Source: Stichopus chloronotus (lineage: Eukaryota; Echinodermata; Holothuroidea; Aspidochirotida; Stichopodidae). Taken from it: 64,000 nucleotides of DNA. The translations under genes were made by a program, and so were the position numbers. The notes beneath the pieces were generated by a model, which ran no database searches, was not told the origin of the DNA, and worked only from the letters and a program-made list of their open reading frames with translations. Location of the stretch: NCBI GenBank assembly GCA_021234535.1, contig CM037835.1, positions 434,001 through 498,000 of the forward strand. Reading direction: 5' to 3'. How positions within the stretch are numbered: the stretch's first letter is position 1; each line of letters begins with the position of its first letter. Shown here piece by piece: positions 12,301-27,300 of this stretch.

Positions 12301-15300
12301 GATTGCTATCAATTTTTATTCTTAGCAGTTCTATACAAGAGAGACTGTTATCAGTGATAGAGAAAACTTGACAATGGGAGTAAATGTTACATTCAATAGG
12401 CAGCACAATGGGAATGTAGGATGAATAGTTCTTGCTCTCTCTAAATTGATGATTTCTCCCATGGATAGTGGGACTATTGTCTCCCTGTGTTTTAGAGTGA
12501 ATTATACCATTAAATTGCACTCATTTTCCTCAGATACTTTTTAGCAGTACTTTAATATCTGATTGTATCACTCATGACCACAGCAGTACCCTAACCCTTA
12601 CCCCTAACCCTTGGATACATCAGAAACTGTAGCCTGGCTTATATACTAACCCTTGATCCAAAGCTGTGGCCAAGTTCATGAGCAAATGTCAATTGGGAAA
12701 CAAGCGGTGGAACATCTTGTCCATAATTGTTGGCTGTTACGATACCAGCATTAAAGTCAGACGAGCACACACCTCCTGCAGTACCTACACAACAGATGAA
12801 ATTGAAGCCAACGCTGGAATTGTTCTACAAGACTGACATTCAAATATGCAACACCCCAGATGCAAATACCCATATACATAGATGTAAAACAAAAAACAGA
12901 AAACAATTTTGATCTAAAATTATTGAGTTGGCAGTCACCTAAAGTGAAGTTATACATTCAGACTTCTCCACATGTGCATTGTCGCTTAGTGTCATATAAT
13001 AAAAATGTCCTTTAATGTCTGAATTATCAAAGTTAGCAGCATAATGGATTTTGGTGCATCTGATAGAATACAACATTTAGTCATCAGGAAAAGCCAGTTT
13101 ACAGCATTTTAAACTTACATTAACAATAATTCATTGGCTACTATCGTGACACAATTTTCTGTCAAAACCACATAAAACACTGGTGATGTGTCAAAACTGT
13201 ATAAACATTGGTGGTATGAGTAACATGGTCAGGTGCTTTTCATTGGTCAAAGTTAACTCACCTGACATTGAATCGGAAATTTCCGCTCACCGCAATACTT
13301 GTTGGGCAATGTCTGCGATGTAATGTTTCTAAAGGCAGGAACTACTAAAAGTATGCACAGGACAGATGGACACGGTGTACCGTGACGTCGTCTGTTGTTT
13401 AATTTTTTCAGAATATTTGACTACTAGGAATGTGCCGGGAACAGATATAGGAAAATTAGGGAAAACAATCTTGGGAGTCAAACTAAGGAGGTGATGGCGT
13501 ACCGTCTGCTGAGAAAGGTTGTTTTAAGTGTGGCAACTAAGTGTTCAATGGGTATATAGTATATGGTTCTGGAGGACACTGCGTGTGTCTCCTGTTAGAG
13601 GACTTTATGTCAGTGAGTTCGGCTACTGTTGTGTATCCTTTTGATGGTTACTGTGTGTACTAGGTGTATTATAGGCATGCCAGCCATGTGGAGCTGCTGC
13701 ACTGGCAAACCGAGTTCCTGAATACTGGTATTACTGTAAGTTTGTAATCTTCTTTTCAACTTATTGGTACATTGTACATTTGGGGTTATCATTATCGTAA
13801 TAATTGTTAGGTAACAATTTTCTGGCACTCAACATCTTTTTTTCACTTTAGCCTGAAGGTTTAGAAGGTGCCGTTTCGGAAGTTGCATACTTCATTACAA
13901 CATGCGTCACACAAAGCCTGTGATTTACTTTACTACATTTTGTCTTAAGGTTCTCTCCATAGTGCTGACATAAGAGAAGACCTCTGTTGTGGCTACAGGT
14001 TTAGAGTAAGGTGCTAATTGTGAGTGCCGAATTTAACTGTAGTTGGTTGCTCTTCCACTATGGGAAGACTGTAACTGACTATTACTCATAAGTGGGTCTG
14101 ACTTTGAATGTTGTTATGAAATTTATTGATTGAATATCTGCTTTTTCATTCTTAGGGTTTTTAGTTCCGTAAAATAAAGCATCAAGAACACGAGACTGCT
14201 TTATCGTCCTCTATTGCCTCATCGAACTCGTGACAGTATGTCAACTCAAAACCATATCAACATTGGTGGTGTGTAACAACCATTATCAACATTGGTGGTA
14301 TGTCCAAACCATATCAACATTGGTGGTGTGTCAAAACCATATCAACACTGGTGGTGTGTAACAACCATTATCAACATTGGTGGTATGTCAAAACCATATC
14401 AAGATAGGTGGTATATCAAAACCATATCAACACTGGTGGTGTGTCAAAACCATATCAACACTGGTGGTGTGTCAAAACCATATCAACATTGGTGGTGTGT
14501 AACAACCATTATTAACATTGGTGGTGTGTCAAAACCATATCAACATTGGTGGTACAGTATGTCACAACTGACACAGCCAAAGTGAGATGACTAAAAATTA
14601 CTATAATTTACAATACGGATGATAATTCCCTTTCCATGACAAGCACTTTCACTGCAATAAAAGATCTTGACCACGCCTTTTGAAATATTGATAATGGTTA
14701 TACCGATCTCTATTAGGGTAAGAGCCAAAACTTTCATCTTGCGACAGGACGTAACTTGAAACATATTTGTTACGTTTACAAAAACTGTATGTCTTTGCAA
14801 GCAAGTGACCAATTGACTCTGTTTATATCGCAGACATAAACATATATCATTGTGTTACCATATTGTTGCTGAAACAGGACAGAATGATAGAACACATGCA
14901 TTTTCATATGCACATATCTATATCTTTCTAGAGCACATTAGCCAAAATATGAATACTGTAACTGGCATAACATGCAACTATAACTTCTTACATTTATGTA
15001 ACAAGCAGCAGTTTAATCTTGTGAAATTTCTCTTTGAAATTCTAGCATGAAGAGAGAAATGTATCAACACAACACGTTATCAGTGCTGCAGGAGAGAATA
15101 CTGTATGTCCACATGTAATTTTAGGCAACAAAGTACACCATTTTGTTGTTAAACCTCATCAGTCTGAGATATATGACAATACCAATTACAATAACCAGTA
15201 GGGTTGGGGTGGAGGGGGGTTACTTGAACTGACATAGTTACCTACTATTGTCCCAGACATACTACAGTACGCAAGCAGCATTGATATACTGTATAATGTA

Positions 15301-18300
15301 CAGTATGTGTGTTATATGTTGCTACAAACTTACCTGCAGTGACCACATGTTTGCCTCACAGTAGTAAATACACATTATCAATTTCTATTGGTAAGGCCAC
15401 TACATGGTGAAGAGAGACTATTGCACAAATGTATCCATTTGTTTCATTGTAACTTGTCGGTAACAGGATTGGTCATAATCCAAGCTTTTACTTGATAACA
15501 ATGGTTATTTGTTAGCTTGGGAGACTAATATTTTTGGAGTGAAGTAGTGGCATCCTTAATAGACTTTGTGACTCTGCAGGTACTTTAAAACTCTTTCTTG
15601 ATTTTGGTTTTAATGACATCATAATTGCTATCTACAAGCACACAAGGTTATTTTTTGGGCAGGAATTATATTGACAATATAAGGCCCCAAACAGTGTTGA
15701 TGGGTTACAGTAGTATTGCTTTTCTCGTTGTTAATCAAGTTGTCAAATGCAGGCTAAGTGAAACAAGAAAGGTTCACCAGAATTCAAGCACACCAAGTAG
15801 TTTTAATAATATAGCTCAAAAGGAACTGGGCAATGATATGAAAATAGAATAGCATGTACAACAAATTTTGCACACTGCCAAACTTTCATGCATTTATGAT
15901 GTACGCCTGAAAATGTAGTGAACTTGAGCATTCTGATAGAGTTTTATCATACCCATTAATTACTAAAAAAAGCTGAAAGTCTGTTTACTGCTTTGTCTGT
16001 GCCTTTAACTAACCTTACTAGCCAACTTAACTATTCTGCAATTGCATAGGAGAGGTGAACTGAACTATCTGCAGTTGCTGCCCAACATTGCAGATGTTAG
16101 ATATTATGATTTCATGATTTTAATCATTGACTGTGCTTTTTCAGGGCCATTTTGCAAGAAACTTTGTACACATGTAACTGCTGTACATTTACATAGGCTA
16201 CAGTATTAGTTTGCAAGGAAATTCCTTGTGTAATGAGTGTCAGGCTAACATCATGAGGTAAACAAAATTTAGCAGGTTTTAGTAAGGTAAACTTCTCACT
16301 AGAATAAAAAAGTAAATTGAGACTTGAAACAAGAGCCCAAGGGCAATGTGGTTTCTTGCACAGATGTAAATATATAATGTAAATTATGAAGTAAAAGGAG
16401 CATTTAGCATTATTTTGCACAATAGCTCATATGGCCCAATTCTGACCATGAACCCTCACTTTTGCAACATAAAATCTGTAGAGAAAGAAAGATGTTTCAT
16501 CTTTTTATCAAATGGCCCATTTCAGACATTGGACTCTAAACATGACAAGCATGCACCCACATGGAACTACTTCCGTAGCACTAATGTGACCAACCATCAA
16601 CAGTGTCACACACAATCTGTAAGAGAAGAAGTATTTTGCATGATTTCACAACCCAAAGGCACTATGGTTCCTTGTACTTGGAATATACATACTGTAAGAT
16701 GATATGCTAAAGTTCATAAATATCAAAGCCAATTAAATTCATGAAATGAATGGAGGATGTTGATTCCTACAATATACAGCAATATCCTACTCATTTTACA
16801 AAGCACAAACAGCTGTGAATCTTTCATTTAAAGCCCTAAAGAAGGGGTTCTGCAACTTGCCATAAGGCTTATCACATCTATACCCCTTCATAGTCCACCA
16901 AACACTGACAGAATATGCTCTGGAGGGAACTCCTGGAGTCTAATTTCCACTGGTAAGAGCACCAACTGACTTATTTTCTTGCATTATGTGTTGCCCTCCT
17001 CACTAATTAAAAGCCATTTACATAAATGCACACATCAGCACTGGAGCACAAGGACGTAAACTGATCCAGCCACATCTTGTCTGGTGTGACCACCTACAGT
17101 ACTTCCAACAGCGCTGCTGCTTCTTCATTTGATCATGAAATTGCTACTTCAAGCAATACTTCCATGATTCTCTGGAGGGGGGACTGATGGAACATGTAAG
17201 CTTCCATAGCATAACAAGGTTTTCAGAGCATTGGAGTGTTGCCCCCAGTGTCCCCAGAAGACCTTTGATCTCCACCAAAAACAATAGGGAACAGCTTCTC
17301 AATATGGCAAACCTACATACTGAGTTTGACTTTCATCTGACTTTCCCCTATTGAGTTAGAGCGTACCAAAGCAAGTGTCACAGAAACAGAGAGTTTTGTC
17401 CCCATATGACCTTTGACCTCCACCAATAACAATAGGGCACACCTTCTCAATATGGCAAACCAACATATCAAGTTTGGCTTTCATCTGACTTTCCCCTATT
17501 GAGTTAGAGCATGCCTAAGCAAGTGTCACAGACGCACACACACATATACCCATACACATGCGTACCTCACTGCATATGTTCCTTTGCTGATGCAACGAAC
17601 CAAAAACAAGATTATCAGATTCCATCTCAAAGGAAGTTTGAATATTCAGTAGCTAGATGAGTGAAAAGTTTTTATCTAAGGTGCAAGAAATTTGATCCAT
17701 CCATGCTACTTATATCTTTGTATGACATGACACAAACAAATGCTAGCTCAATTTGGTCTATCATTGAACTATAGGCCTAACTTAGGCTAGGCCTATATGA
17801 GATCAGTCTGAACTTCTTTTCTGAGCAGCCACCTCCTTTCTGTACATGAGCTGAGATCAAACCTCTCTTCCAATGACTGGCTCACTTAGAATGTCCTATC
17901 CAAACACACAATACTGGAATGTGAGAAGAGGGTTTTATTCACAAGTGTCACAAACAGTCAAAAAATCTAGACAGTGACTAACAATGCTTAAAAGTAAGAC
18001 AATATAGGCTATACCTACAATCTTGGACAAAATTGTTGGGACACTTTGTCATACATTGCAAATATAATACTGAACTTTATGTGAGGGTGTCCCAAGGTAT
18101 TTTGTCTAAGATTGTAGCCTAGCACAGCATTGAGTGTGTGTCAGAGCTGTTATGTACAGAGCCCTGGTATATGCCACACCTCATGTTATCTATCCACAAA
18201 AAGCAGCTTGTGGCTTATCCAAGGACTTTTTTCTTTATTTTGTTGGATACCTTTTAATTTAATGGTCCTGTACTGTAGGCACATTTTCTTCTCTGATGCT

Positions 18301-21300
18301 TTGCGACAACAAACCAAGGGGGCATTTTTTACTATTGTGTGTTTCAATGCCAATAGTAATGTTTTCCCTAATAATAAATAATGTTGGTAATCCAAGAATG
18401 TGAAACAGATAAAAAACTATAGCACTGTCATCCTTCAATATCTCCTCTCCAAAAATGTCAGCATAAACAATTGGATTGACAATTTTACTTTGTTTTTCAC
18501 AGAACACATACGGGGACAAGTTATAGTGTTAGAATAACTTCTTACCTTGACAAAATTTTGCATTTTGTCAAGATACTGATTTATGCTTTCTTGGCATCTC
18601 AGAAAACTTTGTCAAATTGTCGAGATACTGAGTTACAAGTCACTTGTTATCTCAACAAAATTTTGTTTTTAGTCAAGATATAACAAATTATGCTTTTTTG
18701 ATATCAAAGAAAAATTTTTCAAATTGTTGAGATACCAAGTTTATACAAATGTTTTAATTTTTCTACATGAACACAGCTTTTGCCTCCTTCAGTGTTACTT
18801 TATCATCACTACTTATACTTCAAGTATGAGATCTACACTCACTAGTGGGTGTTGCAATCCATGCCAAACCTAGGACACCATTTGCAAAATCTCTATTTGT
18901 GAACGTGAAAACGAGGCAGTAATCCTGGTTGGTAGGAATGTCCGAGGTCAGGTCAAGGAACTTCTCAACGCCAATAAAATCTGAGTCAAATATGTATCCG
19001 GTTCCAACATCATTTTCATCATACAACTGTTGATAGAAAAGGAACAATAAATTACATTGAAGAATACAAATCCAGCTCTGCAAGCTAATCCAATTGACAT
19101 TAAAGCGTGCCACTGAAATTTTCTCACGCTTCGGGGCGTAATCCAACTGCATACCAGGGAAAACGCAATGCATCCCGTCAGCAATGTATCGGTATTAGAA
19201 ACCCATCCATCTTGGCGTGAGCACCCAGAAACAAACGGCATTGTACGTAACATCAACCTCATAAAGATCCACATGTATTAGCGGGTTGTGGCACAGCCCT
19301 CATAATACTGCTTTTGTATTGAAGGCTTTGTGCAACTGGCAGTGCAGCAAGTCATGAAGTGTAAGGTCATTGTTACATCAATCACTGTTAGAATAAGTAA
19401 AGCGGAAGGTTTGTGCTAAGTCATAACCATTGTAACTACCATTATTTCCCAGATACTTCAAGCTACAAATATTTTCCTATTAATAAATTGATTCCTTTTG
19501 GAGAAACGGCCCATACTTCAACAATTTTACCACTTCAACAAGTTTTGCCTTTTCTTTTCAGCGAACTAAACTACAATGTTACTATAATATATCGGGCAGT
19601 CACACTAACAAACCAGGCAGGTCAGTCTATCCACAACCACCAAGTTAATTAGGTCATGTGACCTATTCTCTTACATTCTCGCCTACACTGGAAGGTCTCA
19701 ACAAAGGCATGTTGCGGAACTAGACTGACAAGTGATGGCCCAATTGTTTGTTGAATAATGCAAAAAGAGGATTTCTGTTTTCCATTACAGCGAGGTAGGT
19801 GGACACTTTGATCTTCCTTCTCTTTGAAAATGAAAGATTTTTTAGGTATTACATATGATATTTAAAAACAAATACAGTCAAAAAGAGATTGTTATTTCCG
19901 ATAATTCAAACAGTGTCTCCAAACTTTGCAAGTACCTGACTCATTTAATGCATCGATTCGATATTTCTAAATGATATTTGCAGATGACAACATAAGCTTT
20001 CCACTACAACAAAATTATGAAGTTAAATTGACACAATTGCCTATGATCAACAATTTAGGATACAGTGATTTTACTGTACAATTTGTGTGTACTGCATCTA
20101 GCCTATACACAGACAAATAGTCACCAGTGGTTGCCATCTTGCCAACGTTTTATGTCAAGTAAATAGCCCTGACATGCATGCCTACATAGGGATGGAACTG
20201 AGTTGTCTAATGTTTGCAGAAAACCTGACTCATTTACCAAATTTACTGGTACAAAACTGGTGTCAGTCGATAGGAGATAACACTTTCCATTTATTTTGAT
20301 AATAACTGAGTGGCTTCACATCTCAATGAAATAATACAAAATTTTATCAGGTGTTGGAGACACATTTGTAAATCTTTCATAAGAATGATCAAATTCCTAA
20401 ATTTAAACATCCTTCTTCCCAGAAGTGGCTATCAACAGTACTTTTTATGTTTTAGCAAATAGGTTTCATGGTTGTAATATTTTGATAATTTCTAAATGTT
20501 GAGATATTAGGCTTGACAAATCACCTATTTTAGTTCATTAGCATTCAAAACCGCATGACATAATGAAATGTAAGAGAAAGAAGCTCTTTTTGTGTGGTTG
20601 CAGATACACTGGCTTTCGAATTTGACATCATAGCAACAGCCTCATTTGGATACGATATATTTTAGCTCAAAGGTACATACTACACAGTTGGCTAGCGACT
20701 CAGTGCTTAATAGAACAAAGCTGTCTACATAGTAAGGTCCATCGATATATCGATGTATCCGGTATTGAACGCCATACCAATATCATCGATATTGATTTTT
20801 GTTCATACCAATATATAGATATCATCGATATACAGTTAAAAAAACGATATGTAGTACGTACACACCGATATTTATTTTACGCACCAGCCTACGAGATTGT
20901 AACAGCAACAAAAAATAAATAATTTTGTCTCTTTGCGTATCTTTCTGCGCGATCAGCTGCACTCCTTTGTCAAAAACATCTAGCTGTGTATCGCTGTTCA
21001 AAGAAAGCCTGGACACATTCTTTTTTACTTCAGCGTGACTTATTCTTTGTTGCTCTGTACCTACTTCAGCGTAACTTATTCTTTGTTGCTCTGTACCTAA
21101 CTCAGTTCTTACCTTCTACTTGCGAGTTACTGTAGTACTGCACCAAGGTACAGGCTGTGACGTTGTTATGTCACTCATATACAGCTTCCCGCTCATCGCA
21201 GCAAGAGGCTTTTTACTTGGCATGCGCAGTCACTGCGGGTTCTCAAATGACAACGCAATCTCTGTAAATGGTGAAGGTAGGCGGAGTCTGTTTCATTTAC

Positions 21301-24300
21301 ATCCTGACTATAGTGCACCTTGCATCGAATTATGAAAGTAAAGTCTGCCTGCCACTTGCATACATTATAAACTTTTCAAAAATCGTGGGAAAAATCGCAG
21401 GAATCCTACGGTCTCCCAGTCACTCCACGCCTGTCAGTCATTTCACATTGGTATCATGGGGGGGGGGCATAAACAGCTCCTTCAGATCCAACCCGGCGAA
21501 AAACAGCTGAAATTCTCCACTGAAACAGCGCAAAGATTTCCTGGCTGCGAGCGACTGAGGTACCCTACGATGCAATACAGTAGTTGCATTGAATGGTCCC
21601 CATATAGGGCCCCCGATTTTCCGCATTCAAAAATGGAAATTTCCATGTTTTTCCGATTTCAACTTTCTTAATTCCGTGAATTTTTATTTCAAACATAAAT
21701 GTTAGTTGCAAGTTACTCGATCGTGTGAGAATTGCTCCGCATGTGCACAAAAGCATGGAGATATAGAATCCGTATACACAGTGTAGCGTTAGAATGAAAA
21801 CTACATCAGCGTAACGAAGGTTCGATCAAAAGAAATCATTCCATATTGCTTCAAAATTTGAATAATTCACAAAATGTTGCATATTTCATGTAAACCAAAC
21901 TTTATTACATGCATTTTTAAAGTTAAAATGTACAGAAAGGTCTCATTTGAAAAAATACAAAGGATTGCCCAAAGTCTTCCGCAAAGTTACAGTAATTATA
22001 TCCTAACCTAGTTAGATGTATACGGAATAGCCTAACCACCTCGGAGATTACGTGCATGTTTCATCGCCCGTGAAAGAACAGGTGACTACTGAGATTCAAG
22101 ATTGAATTTGTGGAAAGACGGCTTTGTTGAGGCAACGGTAGCACTTATGTCAGTAACTTACCCTCCTCGAGTTTCCGAGGGCTAGGCATACCGTAGTCAG
22201 TGCTAGAGTGCATGGGGAATGCTCGGTTGGTTAAACCTGGTGTTTTAGCCAGCTGCAGCTGGTCTCCGCTTGGGTCCCCTTTTGTATTACACTTGCTAAG
22301 TGTTGCGATAGTTTCTTTGATGTATCGATTGCAAAGTTTATCAGAGAAACTTAAGACTGTAAACCATGTACATTTCATTCATTTTAGTTTTTTTTTCTGC
22401 CAAAATATCTTATTGTAGAAAGTTTCTCTAAAATTGGTGAATTCCGTGAATTTCCGTTGTTCTCTTCAATTTCCGTTTCTTTACCACGGGAAATTGGTGG
22501 CCCTACCTATAGCCCTTGTAGTGTGCATGTTATGTTGTTTGCATTATACAATCGGTAGAAGCGGTGGATTTGCTTTTATTTCTGGAGTAAATCTCCAGAA
22601 AACAAAACAGTTTTCAGGGATTATATGTAATTAAACAATCTGTATGTAATGCACAGTAATCAGAACCTGAGCTTAGAATTTCTGACTGAGTCGCGACTAG
22701 TCAGTGCAGTGATTTCTAGGTCGCATATGTGGACACTTGACATATGATTGCATCAGCAAATATTTGGGTGGCATTTGTGACTGATTTAGTCACTGAACTT
22801 GTGCGGCACTGACGTTTATGGCCCATATGTCCGGCTTATTGTGTATGTACCAGTTTCGCAAAATTTTGCGGGAAAACCTATATATCGATATTATCGATAT
22901 TTTCAAATCGATATATCGATATCGAATTTTTTAAATACTGACGGACCTTACTACATAGTTACATAAACAGTGACAACACAATGCTGGACAGAGAATACAA
23001 TACATCCCTGCACAATATGCTTGATAGACACTGACTGCAAATACCAGCTCCAAGGTTTGCTTTCCAGATATCCTCTCAAAGCATATTGCAATGAATGCAG
23101 CAGATATCTTGTAAATTGATGTTTTTACAATCACATTACTAAATTCAAACTCTGTTATTGCAGCAAGGATTTTTTCTTTCAATGAATGCTATGCCAAACA
23201 CCCTATTCAACGTTACTTCTACATCGGGTAACTCAATTCAATCTTTGCGTAGGTCTAGTCGCAAGCTTACAAAAGTTGACAGATTACAATCCAGCTATCA
23301 GCTCTAACACTACCTAACATTTTGCGTACTCTTCATCTGCCAATGCCCAAGATAAATTGAAAGATTTTTTAAGTTTTTTCCCACAATTAAATTATGCAGC
23401 ATTTTGTGGCAGTTGTATTTATTCATGTAAGGACAGTGTAGTTAAAGTTGTTTTCACATGAAGGACAGACAAAAATCTTCTGTTATTCGTTACAGACCTC
23501 ACCCAAAATGTAACACTGATAACTATCCCTGATTGCCAACTGTTTGTGCATTAACTACAGGGGTACCCTCCATTCACACAGACATGTTCAGGCGAATAGA
23601 CACTACAAAGCTTGAATAATACAAAACCATCTCAGCATGACCAGAAGATCGACCGGAGAAAAATCATTGATATTGTTTCAAAACATGAATACCCAACAAA
23701 ATGTTGCATATTTTATGTAAACCAAAGTGTATCACATACCTTTCTGACACTAAAATATACACTGCTTCAGTTGCAAAAATGTTAGACATGATCGTGTAAA
23801 GCCTTTTGAATATTTACAGCAACAATCCTATTCTAACATGGTACAGTAGGTGTATGCAATTCACCTGACTCAGAAATGGCCACTGGATCGCTGAATGAAC
23901 AGCCAACTAGTTGCAAATTACTGGGTCCATGTTCTAAATTCAAAGAAGCATTAAATAATTTGTAGTGTTCAACAATCCTTGTGGCTTAAATATTAGGTTC
24001 AAAATTGGAAATTTACAAAAGATGGCTGTGCAAAAATTCCACTGACCTGTGGGGGATAGTTACTGTAATTTCAATGCTATGTACTGGCCCTTGGCTATCA
24101 TTTTCTCACTAGTCCTTTATCTATCTCTGATACAAACTTAGAAAGCAAAACACTGGAATTTTCAATAGTTTTCAATTCATGAAAATCTTGTACATTTACG
24201 TGAGCTCTAAATCATCCTAAGGAGATGACCTTGGATATATAACATACAGGTACCAGGTCAGGTAGTGATTGGTGGTAAGTCAGACGTCAGAGTGACATAG

Positions 24301-27300
24301 TCCTAAGGAACCCCCTCTTTTGTGCCTGAAAAACAACATCATCTGAGGTCTGAAATCATTGCAATCCTTTCGCTGACTTCAGAGTGAGTTTTAAAACAAC
24401 TATGTCCAATGGTCATCTTTGGCAACGTTGATCTGACGTCCAATGACTTTACAGACTGCAACGCAGCAGACATCAGACTGACAAAGTCTCACCTACCAAT
24501 TATTTGATATAATTCAATGAAAATTTACGAAAACAGATCACATTTCCTTGTCTGAAAAAGTCCAGATTTTACTGTTTACCATGCTGTAATAATGTAGCCT
24601 ACTTATTGATACAAATTGTGATTACTTACTGTAATTTTTTGAATGGCAAATTCAATACCATCAAATCCATTCTGAAAATTATGGCCACTGAAGACCCTAG
24701 TAGCTGCTTGAACATGTTCCCCCATCTGACGGAATATCTCATTCTTGTCTGGAAACCTTTGGAGAAATGACAACAAAAGAAGTATTCATGTGGTGATGAT
24801 GACTATGATGATGATGGTGATGATGATGATGATGATGATGAGGATAATGATATGCACACTGTATCATTATGATAGCTAATGAATGATCCAGAGATATGGT
24901 AACTTAACGTTGAAAACAATTTCTGCCTGAGGTGAAGAAATCAACACACATCTTGTTTATGGAAAAGCTTTTAAGTAAAACGTTGTGCTTCACGGCAGAT
25001 GTCAGCATCAGGATAAATCATAACGCCATTACTTATGAATGAAAGAGCAACATATCTACACTGGAAGGTGCCTAACATTACTGACATATCAATTATTGCT
25101 CAAAGCAAAATGGATTATGCTATATGAAATGGTGAAGAAACTTACACATTCTGAATATGAGGTTTGCCCATTTTCTTAAATATACAGATTTGCTTAATGA
25201 AGACAACACAAAAATTAGTGCCATTTAGGTCATGTCAATAGTTTTACAATGAATTACATGAACCGATGTATGAGAGATTCACCATTTTTGATCAAGTAGC
25301 AGATAAAAAGTGATAAGATGAAAGTCCTGAAAGAACAATCTCCTTGAGATTCTTTGTTCTACAAAAAGAGAGAACAATGAAAATTTGGGGCAAGCAGTAT
25401 TTGATGTGAGTGTAGATACTTGGGACATCTGCCCAACATGGACTAGCTACATGTCAAGTATGATAATTTTCACTGCTACCTTTTTCTAGTTAACTTTTGC
25501 AACCAGGTTTTGAGAGTTTCAGTTCTAGTGACCTCAGATGGCCTCCACTACAAATGATACCTATAATCTGCACAATATGTACCATCAAGGGTAGTCAAAA
25601 GTAGCCAACAAGCGACAGAAAGGTGCCATCTACATCAGCATTTGTTGCCACCTACAGTACTTTTCACTAAATAGAAACATCAGATTCCCACCCATGTTAC
25701 AGAAAATGAAATATAAACAACAAGGAGAAAAAGCAAAGCTGTTTCAGTGCATTTTTATGGGCTAATAATTAATGCAAATTAAAACTTGAGAAAAAATCTT
25801 ACTATTTTCAGTTTGCCAACTTTGCCAACGGTCTATTTCCATCTTAGACTTACAATGTGTATACTTTACGCAGCAAACCCTTGGCAGTTCTGTAATGCAT
25901 GTATGTACTCCAGTGTTTGTTGCCATCTATAAGCCAGAGTTTGTTTACTCATGGTAGATATCAAGAGATGTCCCAAAAGCCATGCCAATAAAACATAAAA
26001 CATTCATGACTAACAGCTTGGAAACAGTATTGATTGCAAGAGTATAGAGGCAGTCTACCAATCATATTTCCAACCACTTTCATTGGCGTGTCACAAGTCA
26101 CAATTAGTCTACACTACTCTATTTCTCAAGCCATAGGCAATTGGTACATGGCTATCAAAGAAAATTCAAACTTGAACATTTTGATTCCATATATTTTTCT
26201 CTTTCCAAGCAACATGGTTTCCTTAAAAATCACATAGGATGCTGGAGGGTTTACATGCAGTTAAAGTCTAACATGATTAAGAGGGTTTTTTCCCAACCCC
26301 CAACTCCATGCCCACATATATTTCTGTGTCCACACTTCGCTAGTAGCTGCTATGCAATATTACAAAGAACAGCGTATTTCAGCATTATATACTCTTCAAA
26401 GATTTTGATGGGAACGAAAACAGTATCGATTTAAAATTACTTGAAAAAATGTTAACCTTGAAAAATGTTTTGGTGATTGTGATAGTATTTTTCATTACTT
26501 GCCATAGGCAGGCAAGGAATCTATGTGGTCATGATCACGTGTGTGTGTGATGTATCTCAAAAGGGAAAGATGCTTGAACTTTGGTGTGCAGATGATCGCT
26601 GCAGTTTTTCATGGGTCACTTGAGGTCACCAGAGCATAAAGGATGAAAATCTTTCAAAATATATTGAAGAAGATATATTTCAACACCTGAATGTTGCTTG
26701 AACTTCAAACTGTAAGCAAAGGTACTCTTGATGAGTAGGTGATGTCGGTCATTTTTATTGAGGCCAAAGTTCATGTGAGCTCAATGGAGGTCATAGGCTG
26801 AAAACCTTGTAAAAACAATATATATCTCAAGAGGGGAAGGTTCCTGAAGATGGTGTGTAGGTTGTCAATTGTGAGTGGATGATCTCTATTGTTTTTCATG
26901 GAGGTCAAATGTCATTTAAGGTCTCGTATGATTCAAGTATAAAACCTATTAAGGAGATGCTGTACCTAAGAGAGAGAATGTGGATGAAACTTGAACAAAC
27001 TGTTAGCACCAGTGGTTCACACTGAGCAAATAAACTCTGTCACATTTTATGGAGGCTAATGGTCATGTGAAGTTAACAAGAAGACATAGTACGAAACCTG
27101 GTAGACATGATCAACCAGAATGCATTAATGGATTTTGATTTTAATGATCCAACTGAAGGCTTTTTCTGAATCTGACATTATAGCACAAGGATGTGTCACA
27201 GGCTACCTATGATTTATGTAAAATATGAGATCTGTAAAAGCTTCCTTGAGATCACGTCGACAAGGTTTTCATAACTTGACCCCTATTGACCTTGAATGAC

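Noticed and set aside
14236..14566. Regular repeats that could suggest a CRISPR array
   Set aside because: The units are contiguous 28-bp tandem copies with no unique spacers, in animal intronic DNA.
14292..14585. 97-residue repetitive open frame on the plus strand
   Set aside because: It is a by-product of the 28-bp minisatellite. A 28-bp unit cannot keep one peptide frame across copies without drift, and there is no start context or homology.
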